Origin: Candidatus Cloacimonadota bacterium
GTDB lineage: Bacteria; Cloacimonadota; Cloacimonadia; Cloacimonadales; Cloacimonadaceae
Assembly: GCA_028683635.1 (NCBI GenBank)
Contig: JAQUHL010000083.1
Span: 1-7,636 of the forward strand
Direction: 5' to 3'
DNA length: 7,636 nt
Each line of letters begins with the position of its first letter. Position 1 is the first letter of the stretch. The notes below the pieces were generated by a model that saw only the letters and a list, made by a program, of their open reading frames with translations, had not been told where the DNA came from and did not search any database. Below are positions 1-6,700 of the stretch, piece after piece. The position numbers and the translations under genes are program-made.

Positions 1-871
1 TGAGTTGCCCCACAAATCCTTCAGCTTTTTTAGATCCGATTTCTCTGATGGCGTTTTTGTATTCTTGCCCGAAGTTATCGTAGAGAATGCTGCTGTTCAG
101 GATGCTGAATTCCTTGTCCACCTTGCCTTGATTGAGGATCATTATCTCCAGCACCAGTCTTTGATCGGCGGTTAGGGTGCAGGTGATGATCTCAAACTCA
201 ATATCTTCCACTTTGGCACGTCCCAGGCTTTGGGATTCTTCCCTGCCAGATGAAGATGGTTTGGGGGTGCTTGGAGAAACAGAGCTTGTGCTCACTGGCT
301 TTGTCGATGAATCTGCATATTTGCCCAGCATGGTAGTGATCCCTTCGTTTTTGTCGATACTGACTGAGGAAACGGCAAAGACGCTGGCTGTTTCTGTGGC
401 TATCAATCGTGAGTTGATTCTAACCACGTTGCCAAGATCGGTGATGGATCCGGTAACAATTGCATCCACTCCCAGGATTTTTCCGATTCTCGCTGCAGAG
501 CTTTCGTCCAAAATCCCGGTCATGCCAAGATTCTGTTCTTCCAGAACCTTATTCAGCAGTTGCCTTTCCACCACCTCGAACCTTCTGGTCATAAACAGCC
601 GGGTAGTGAGTTCTTCGGGGATGAATTTACCAAACTCGCTAATTCTGCCATGCAGATCGGGGAACTCCATGATGGCGATCTTGTTCTTTTTCATCTGGTT
701 CAGGCTTGAGATCAATTGCTGGGTGAGGTTATTAAGCTGGTCATCGAGGCTTCGTGACTCAAAGGTTACCGTTGCAGAAACTGGGGTAGAATCCTTTTTC
801 TTAATGTTTTGAGTGCAACTGCATAACACAATAACCAGGCACAGCACTCCGGGAAGAAGTATATTCTTCAT
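1..871 (-). CDS. FlgO/CsgG-like lipoprotein, C-terminus cut by window edge
   Basis: An open frame of 290 codons runs from ATG at 869-871 to the left edge with no stop, so the C-terminus is missing. The start is backed by AGGAG (complement of 878-882), 6 bases upstream. Residues 1-19 form a lipoprotein signal: a short basic start, a hydrophobic run and lipobox LCSC with Cys19 as the predicted lipidated residue. Residues about 63-172 match the FlgO/CsgG-like fold (KIAIMEF, RRFEVVERQLLNKVLEEQ, GKILGVDAIVTGSI), which is found in outer-membrane lipoproteins. A Ser/Thr/Pro-rich linker (about 186-216) leads to a second, beta-rich domain (about 220-290) containing an ILYDNFGQEY stretch. Family members include flagellar FlgO and curli-secretion CsgG; no flagellar or curli gene is nearby, so the role here is open. 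It follows the membrane protein gene by 25 bp and is probably co-transcribed. The fold call is firm, the function is not. Confidence 0.85.
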   Translation of the reverse strand, partial: MKNILLPGVLCLVIVLCSCTQNIKKKDSTPVSATVTFESRSLDDQLNNLTQQLISSLNQMKKNKIAIMEFPDLHGRISEFGKFIPEELTTRLFMTRRFEVVERQLLNKVLEEQNLGMTGILDESSAARIGKILGVDAIVTGSITDLGNVVRINSRLIATETASVFAVSSVSIDKNEGITTMLGKYADSSTKPVSTSSVSPSTPKPSSSGREESQSLGRAKVEDIEFEIITCTLTADQRLVLEIMILNQGKVDKEFSILNSSILYDNFGQEYKNAIREIGSKKAEGFVGQL

Positions 872-896
872 TATCAACTCCTAAGGGATCGTTATT

Positions 897-1877
897 TTAT
901 ACTTTTAGCTCGAGCGTTTTCATGCCACAGGTTTTTTCATACCAGGCATCGTTGGCTTTGGAGAAGGGAATGATCAGGCTGGTGCTATAGTTCATGAGGA
1001 AGTTTACTACTCCCAGAAAAGCAGTGAAGAGACCTATAATGAAAGCGATGACGAACATGATGAGGATCATTGCGAAACTGTTTGTCAGCTCAGCGCTGCC
1101 ATCCCGTTGCCAGGGTCCATCCCCATACTTCACAAAGTGCTTGGTTGATGCTCCGGCAAACAGACCGGCAAATATTCCACCAATCATTCCACCCCAGAAA
1201 CCGCCGGAGAAGAACTTTGCCCTTCGTTCCGCTGCATAATATGGAATCCTGCTGGCGAGGATGTATAAGAGCAACCCTATCCCGTGCCAAATCATAAACG
1301 ACCACAATCCAAAATAACCGAGGAAGACACCAAGCCCAATGCTACATCCAATAATCAGTTTTGAACCGCCAAAAAGTCTCCTGGTTCGATCTTTGTACAA
1401 GGTAGAATATTCATCGACCCACTTGTTCAGTTCGGGATCTGTTGGCAGAAGCCTTGTATTGATATAATCCAGGGAACGTTTTAGAAACTTTGCCTGTGAA
1501 CCGTGTTTGATGGTGATCATATCATTGCCTTCCTCATCCTTGTAGTTTGAGATCTTATCACCGATCTTTTTGAGGAGGATATCGGTGCGCTGGTTCCGTT
1601 CTTCCTCGCTCAAGCCTTCGAAAGCCGGAGGACTGGTGCCGGGTTTAGCTCTGGACTTGAGTCCTTCATTCAGATTGGTATATATGACCACAGGCAGGAT
1701 AAATATGTTTCCACCGATATAACCGATCAGGATGAGCAGGCTAAACCAATCTACCCTTGTATTCCCTTCTTTGTCTTTGGAAACTAACCTGTATGCCATT
1801 AGTGACATTGTGAGAGACAACAGAAGCAGGATAATAATCACTCGCTTCAGCGGACAGCTATGCTTTGCATACAACAT
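897..1877 (-). CDS. Integral membrane protein of unknown function (326 aa)
   Basis: I do not recognise this family. The ATG at 1875-1877 is preceded by AGAGG (complement of 1886-1890) at 8 bases, which favours it over Met24 or Met27. Hydrophobic segments lie at about residues 12-28, 45-66, 172-208 (long enough for two passes), 224-243 and 267-296, so five or six membrane spans are likely. The 224-243 segment is very glycine-rich (FFSGGFWGGMIGGIFAG), a pattern that permits tight helix packing. A soluble loop of about 100 residues (70-170) is charged and predicted partly helical (FEGLSEEERNQRTDILLKKI). The C-terminal tail is short and polar. There is no visible catalytic motif, ATP-binding site or known transporter signature. 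Its stop is 25 bp before the start of the FlgO-like lipoprotein, suggesting a shared transcript and perhaps a shared envelope function. That the gene is real is clear; any role is a guess. Confidence 0.85.
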   Translation of the reverse strand: MLYAKHSCPLKRVIIILLLLSLTMSLMAYRLVSKDKEGNTRVDWFSLLILIGYIGGNIFILPVVIYTNLNEGLKSRAKPGTSPPAFEGLSEEERNQRTDILLKKIGDKISNYKDEEGNDMITIKHGSQAKFLKRSLDYINTRLLPTDPELNKWVDEYSTLYKDRTRRLFGGSKLIIGCSIGLGVFLGYFGLWSFMIWHGIGLLLYILASRIPYYAAERRAKFFSGGFWGGMIGGIFAGLFAGASTKHFVKYGDGPWQRDGSAELTNSFAMILIMFVIAFIIGLFTAFLGVVNFLMNYSTSLIIPFSKANDAWYEKTCGMKTLELKV

Positions 1878-2022
1878 ACTGACTACCTCTTATCTTATTT
1901 TTCCCGGGTCACATACAAGCCGTGAACCGGTTAGTCTTAAGTATCGAAGTTCCCACAAAAAATGACCTAAGCTCTACAAATTATTTCCTTCAGAAATCGT
2001 CAATAAGTTTAGCAATCTGGGA
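1878..2022. other. Intergenic gap without clear signals
   Basis: This 145 bp gap separates the deacetylase-methyltransferase stop from the membrane protein start. Read on the minus strand it has a TTGACG (complement of 1998-2003), but no good -10 at the right spacing. A 5-bp hairpin (ATTTC/GAAAT) is too weak to be a terminator, and a run of six T has no stem before it. Read-through from the upstream gene is therefore possible, as is an unrecognised promoter. Confidence 0.4.
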
Positions 2023-3513
2023 TCAAGACTTCTCCATAGTGACAAAGAAATCACGTTGGCAGTCAGTAATGTGATATTTCCAACCGGGGAAGTTATTAAA
2101 CAACTTGTGAACCTGAATTTCATCGTACAAGTAAAGTGGACATTTGAACTTATACCTGAGTTTTCGTTGCCATGCCAACAACCCTGAAGATTTTGGAAAG
2201 CTGAACACTGCTTTTTCTGATGCCAGACTTAGCGCTTTTGAAATAATCGGCTTGGGATCCTCCATGTAATCCATAAATCCCATCAAAATAACATAATTGA
2301 AGGTTTTTACTTCCTCGAAACCCAGAAAATCTCCGACTTCAAAACTGCATTTATCACTTACTCCTGCCTTATCTGTGTGCTCTTTGGCAATTTCGATCAT
2401 TGACGGTGCAAAATCCAGCCCGTGAACATGACCCAAGCCCTGCTGGGCTAAGGCAACCATGTAATGGCCTGGCCCGCAACCAACGTCCAGAGCTGATTTA
2501 TTAGAATCAGGTACACAGGCTTTCAGTACTTCTTTGAATCTTAGGAGCATGACTTTGCGGAAGTGCTCGTTGATGAACTTCCAGAAGGCATTTTGCTTTG
2601 AGCCATATATAGAATCGAAACCTCCTGCATACTGATCGAAGAATTGCATGGTTTGGGGTTGCTTAGAGAGTCCGACATCATTCTTACTATATTCCTGGAG
2701 GTATTCCTGACAGGTTACAAAACTATTCCGGGAAAGTATTGCATGTAACTTGTTTTCCACTGTGTTCAGATTTACATAGCTGCGAAAATACTTCAGAGGG
2801 GGCATCTTAAATCTGGGATGGTCAGGATCGATCTCCCGGGGATGGATATAAAAAAGTGGGGTTTGACTGGTTTTCTTCAGATTTTGAACCATCTCCAGGA
2901 TAAGCCATTGTGGGAAGAGTCTCAGATATCCACCACCAAAGAAACAGATGTTTTTCCCCAATACTGGGGTTACGGAGATTGGGAATTCAAAGATGTTTCC
3001 ACAATCAGTATTAATCCAATGTGGATTCAGATTTTCGATTTTGAATCCCCCATCAAATCTGGCTGCAGGGAATACTGAAGAATCGTATTTGAATCCTTTC
3101 TCGCAAAGAACCTCCATTAACCAGGGTGTGTCTTTAGTATGAGAAAAACTTGGGCTTCGATAACCCTGGACAGCCATTCCGCTGATATCTTCTAAAAGAG
3201 CTTTACTATCTCTTGCATCAAGGTCAAACTCCTGACGGGTCATTTCATACACATGTTTGTGATACATGCCATGAGATGCAATTTCATGGCCTCTGGAACT
3301 GATTTGTTTTACAAGCTTGGGATGCCTTTTGGCAATGTAACCCAAAACAAAGCATGTGGCTTTAACATTGTATTCATCCAAAATATCCAACAGCCTGGAA
3401 GTGTTCTTTTCTACCCTGGAAGGCAGGTCATCCCATTGTTTTCGTTTTGGAACATACTTCCCCTCAACAGTGTGGAAATAGTCTTCAACATCTATAGTAA
3501 ATAGTGCTTTCAT
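2023..3513 (-). CDS. Fused polysaccharide deacetylase (DUF3473 type) and class I methyltransferase
   Basis: A 496-residue protein with two enzyme domains. Residues 1-275 are a NodB-fold (CE4) deacetylase of the exopolysaccharide/PEP-CTERM-locus type. Visible motifs are TIDVEDYF (6-13; Asp8 and Asp11), SHGMYH (80-85; metal ligands His81 and His85), YRSPSF (118-123), FEFP (175-178) and YIHPREIDPDHPR (222-234), the last leading into the DUF3473 tail. Such enzymes remove N-acetyl groups from polysaccharides. Residues about 290-496 are a SAM-dependent methyltransferase: FFDQYAGGFDSIYG, glycine-rich motif I LDVGCGPGHY (342-351) and the acidic residue Asp367 in GLDFAPSM. The start is supported by TAGGAT (complement of 3520-3525), 7 bases upstream. 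There is no signal peptide, so it should be cytoplasmic. No glycosyltransferase or polymerase is adjacent. Both domains keep their key residues, so both are probably active. The methyl acceptor and sugar substrate cannot be read from sequence. Confidence 0.93.
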   Translation of the reverse strand: MKALFTIDVEDYFHTVEGKYVPKRKQWDDLPSRVEKNTSRLLDILDEYNVKATCFVLGYIAKRHPKLVKQISSRGHEIASHGMYHKHVYEMTRQEFDLDARDSKALLEDISGMAVQGYRSPSFSHTKDTPWLMEVLCEKGFKYDSSVFPAARFDGGFKIENLNPHWINTDCGNIFEFPISVTPVLGKNICFFGGGYLRLFPQWLILEMVQNLKKTSQTPLFYIHPREIDPDHPRFKMPPLKYFRSYVNLNTVENKLHAILSRNSFVTCQEYLQEYSKNDVGLSKQPQTMQFFDQYAGGFDSIYGSKQNAFWKFINEHFRKVMLLRFKEVLKACVPDSNKSALDVGCGPGHYMVALAQQGLGHVHGLDFAPSMIEIAKEHTDKAGVSDKCSFEVGDFLGFEEVKTFNYVILMGFMDYMEDPKPIISKALSLASEKAVFSFPKSSGLLAWQRKLRYKFKCPLYLYDEIQVHKLFNNFPGWKYHITDCQRDFFVTMEKS

Positions 3514-3581
3514 ATACCGATCCTAATAGGTTATTTTTCCCATCCTGTAACTTTTTCAAGCTACAAGTGATTGCTGAAACA

Positions 3582-3610
3582 CAATGACGGATACCACGCA
3601 TAATTGTCAA
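3582..3610 (-). promoter_or_regulatory. Possible promoter for the deacetylase-methyltransferase gene
   Basis: The minus strand carries a perfect TTGACA (complement of 3605-3610) followed after 17 bases by TCATTG (complement of 3582-3587), a poor -10 match. It lies about 70 bases before the ATG at 3513 and downstream of the preceding gene's terminator, where a promoter is needed. Only the -35 element and the position support it. Confidence 0.3.
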
Positions 3611-3642
3611 TAGCCATTCTTAAAGTTATTCCCCAGTTACCC

Positions 3643-3664
3643 ATCCGCATTATCCGTTCATCCG
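3643..3664. repeat. Short ATCCG direct-repeat stretch
   Basis: ATCCG occurs three times in 22 bases (3643-3647, 3652-3656, 3660-3664) with 8-9 base spacing, in non-coding DNA. It could be a remnant of a dispersed intergenic repeat, or chance. It does not look like a regulator site with dyad symmetry. Confidence 0.35.
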
Positions 3665-3678
3665 TGTCCCAATAACTA

Positions 3679-3694
3679 ACGGGATGAATCCCGT
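3679..3694. repeat. Intergenic palindrome ACGGGAT-GA-ATCCCGT
   Basis: Two perfect 7-base inverted arms surround a 2-base centre; as RNA this folds as a 6-bp stem with a TGAA or TTCA loop. It sits 10 bases beyond the main terminator in the transcribed direction and lacks a T-run, so it is not a terminator by itself. It may be a second stabilising hairpin, part of a dispersed intergenic repeat, or a protein-binding site. Confidence 0.5.
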
Positions 3695-3701
3695 GTTACA
3701 T

Positions 3702-3735
3702 AAAACAGCCCCGCATCATCAAGATACGGGGCTGT
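3702..3735 (-). terminator. Intrinsic terminator of the large secreted-protein gene
   Basis: Read on the minus strand, a 13-bp stem (ACAGCCCCGTATC with GATGCGGGGCTGT, one G-U pair) closes a 5-base loop TTGAT and runs into TTTTAT. The GC-rich stem followed by T's is the classic Rho-independent form. It begins 45 bases after the stop codon at 3781-3783. On the plus strand no T-run follows the stem, so it is directional and fits the orientation of the gene. Confidence 0.9.
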
Positions 3736-3780
3736 GCATTATCTTTACCGCTTTTCAGGCGGCAATGTACTTAGTTTGTA

Positions 3781-6700
3781 CTACTCCATGAGCAGCATCT
3801 TTTTGGTGGAGCTGTAGCTACCTGCGGTCATGCGGTAGAAATAGACTCCGCTGCCGACACTGAAGCCCTGGTTGTCCTTTCCGTTCCAGACCACTCTGTA
3901 GTGTCCGGGAGCCTTGTCTTCATGGACAAGGCTGCGGATGAGCTGGCCTTTGAGGTTGTAGATATCCAGCTTCACTGCTGCTGCTTCCTTCACTGCAAAG
4001 GAGATGGTGGTCTCCGGATTGAAGGGATTGGGGTAGTTGCCATTCAGGGCAGTAGCGACGACAGGAAGGGTATCATCCTCATTATCCACACCCACCAGGA
4101 TGAAGTTTACGGTAGTGGTCTGGTTAGCCATTACCGTGATTTCTTCCTGGGTTTGGGACTGGAAGTTTGGATGAGTGGCTGTGACGCTATATACACCAAT
4201 CGGCAGGACGATGCTATAGGCACCCGCGGTATTGGTGGTGGCGGTATAGGTCCCGGCAGTGACCGTTGCTCCGGGAATGGCCTGGTTTGTGGTTCTGCGA
4301 ACCACACCGGCGATCATTCCGGTAACTACTTCCTTAATCAGAGGATTGGAGAAGGAAGGCACGGACAGCACATCTGAGGTATAAACCGCCTTCACAGCAT
4401 AGCGATAAGTGCCATTGGCAAGGCTCACCCAGTCGGTATCAGTGTATTCTTCTTCGGTGTGAGTTTCGGTGGTCAGAAGTATCCAGGCTGGTTCGTTGTT
4501 TTCATTTCCAGCAGCAAAACGCCAGATCTTGTAGCCAACAAGGGATCTTGAGGAGTTTCTGATCCTCCCGGGTGAGGCTTCGATTCTGGGTTCATAAACA
4601 CTTGGATTGATGGCTTGGTTTCTGGAAGGTAGGGGGTTACCCAAACCCCAAACTGGAGAAATCGAGGTACTCAAACCTGGAGAAAGAGCACTGCGTCCGG
4701 AAGCGCTCTTGGTCACAAAGTCATCCTGACTGAAGCAGACGGCGGTTACTTCGTTGCCGATATAGACGTCATCGATGAACCAAACATACCAGAGTCCGTC
4801 ATTGCTTTCCGGATCTTCGGCATGCCAGGCAAGCTTGACCTGCAAGCCTTCATACATGCTGAGGTCGAGGGTGATCGGCGAGGCATAGGAATTCCAGCCG
4901 CCTGTTTGGGCGGATGCATCCCAGAGGACTGACCAGTTTGTACCTCCGTCGGTGGAGATTTTGATGTAGTAATGATCTCCATTTTCGGAGCCATAGAAGA
5001 CATGCGACCAGAACCTGAGGTATGCCGAAGGTGGGCAATTGAAGAGCGGAGTGATCAGCCATTCATCCTGGTAATCATAGCTCCACCAGAGACCTGCCTG
5101 GTAGTTACCGCTGTGAGGGCCTGTTGGAACTCCGGAGATGGTAATCGAACCGAAGTTGCACCAGGTGGGGAAGACGCCGGAGGTATTGGCTTCACCGGTA
5201 TTGGTGATGACCTGGGTCCAGTCATTTGAGGGGAATGGTGTTTCTTCGAAGTCCTGGCTCAAATCGAGAGCGGTGGGATCCGGAGGCTGCCAGGATACTG
5301 TGGTGGCAGTATTGGTATCATTAATCACAGCCTGAACCTGGCGTGGGGCATAAGCCACCTCATTGAGGACGATATTTCCCATCGGGTAGTTTGTGGCTCC
5401 CACGTTTATAGTTCCACCGGCATTCTGATATCCAGGTGCTATGATGGTATATTCATAGGCATGTTCGGCATAGACGGTATTGATGGAGAACTGACCCTGG
5501 GGATTGGTTGTGGTAGTGTAGTTTTCATATCCTACAAGGTGGAATCCAGCGCCATTGATACCAGTTCCGGTATCTGAGGCGACAATGGTTCCGCTCACGG
5601 TCACCATCGGCATCTGGTTCATGGTTAGATCCAGAGTGACGGTGGTATCTTCGGGAATTACGACTTGTTGGGTATGGGTGATGTAACCATGTTTGCTAAA
5701 GCTTACCTGGTAAGTATCGTGGATGATATTCTGGATAATGTACTGACCATTAGCATCAGTTGTGGCGGTATATCCACCGGTGGCAAACTGGATCAGAACT
5801 CCAGGCAAGGGTTGGTTTCCTGCTCCCAGAATCGTGCCATTGAGATGCCCCACACCACCGGGGATGATAAACAATGAAGTTTTGGGGAACTGACCCATCA
5901 GAGTGCCGGTGGGCGGAGATGCGGGATCATATAAAGTTCCGTCCGAATAAGCATTCAGGGCCCGGTTTGTACCAACAGTCTGCACTTTGAACCTATCCAT
6001 GGAGCTATAATACTGGGTATCCATGGGACGGTTCATCATCACCACGAGATTCTCGCCATTAAGATAAAGGAAGGGAGTCTGGAAGGGTATGTTGACGAGG
6101 TTTTCACCGGTTGGATAGTGGATAGTTCCATCGAACACAAGCTGGAGCTGGGTGGATGGAATATATCCCCCGGTGAGGTCGGCCTGGGTGGTGGTTCCCA
6201 TCCATATTTTGGTGGGCAGGTTCAGATCATCCTGGAAATTGTTATACAATCCTATTCCGTAGATGGTTCCAATGGTGTTGCTTAGCTCTGCGGGATAGTA
6301 TAGGGTTTCATATAGCGAATTCATGTAATACATATCCAGCGGTATGCGTGCTTCCTCGTTTCCATCCCCGATAGTTAACACCACTAATCCTGCTGGTTGC
6401 ACTGTGACCGCAAAGTTCGGAGATTGATCATTCAGATTGTTCTGATCTCCCGTCATTTGCACCTTTCCATATAGGAAGGTGGCTCCTTCGGTCGCAGGCG
6501 TCCAGGGAACCTGAATCTGAGCAGTGGCTCCTGGATTGATCGGGGTGCCCGCAACAGATCCAACTTCAATATCTCCCTGGGTATAGAGCTTCACCTGATA
6601 ATCATTTTGTGCATTCGAACCCCAGTTGAAGACACTGACGATATAGTTCGTTGCCATTCCCACTGAGGGAGTGACGTTTCCGGTTACAGAAAGGGCAGCG

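Larger units (their letters stand above)
3514..3780. other. Intergenic region with terminator, palindrome and possible promoter
   Basis: This 267 bp region separates the two long minus-strand genes. In transcription order it holds the terminator of the large secreted-protein gene, a short palindrome, an ATCCG-rich stretch, a candidate promoter and a leader of about 65 bases before the deacetylase gene. The leader has an imperfect hairpin at 3546-3565 (TGTAACTT/AAGCTACA, one mismatch, 4-base loop), too weak to call a riboswitch. I see no small ORF with a credible ribosome binding site. Confidence 0.6.

Noticed and set aside
177..812. A 211-codon plus-strand open frame
   Set aside because: It lies antisense to the FlgO/CsgG-like lipoprotein, whose minus-strand frame has a signal peptide, lipobox, ribosome binding site and recognisable domain. 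The plus-strand product looks like no protein family.
1..871. Calling the lipoprotein CsgG or FlgO by gene name
   Set aside because: The fold resembles both families, but no curli or flagellar genes are in view and the protein has an additional C-terminal domain, so a gene symbol would overstate the evidence.
3546..3565. Hairpin in the deacetylase leader as a riboswitch
   Set aside because: It is a single imperfect 8-bp stem with one mismatch and a 4-base loop; no conserved riboswitch core is visible.
3705..3735. The strong hairpin as a bidirectional terminator or attenuator
   Set aside because: On the plus strand the stem is followed by GCATTATC rather than T's, and there is no plus-strand gene ending here.
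3901..4377. A 158-codon plus-strand open frame
   Set aside because: It is antisense to the end of the T9SS protein; its glycine-rich content reflects the codon composition of that gene. It has no recognisable domain.
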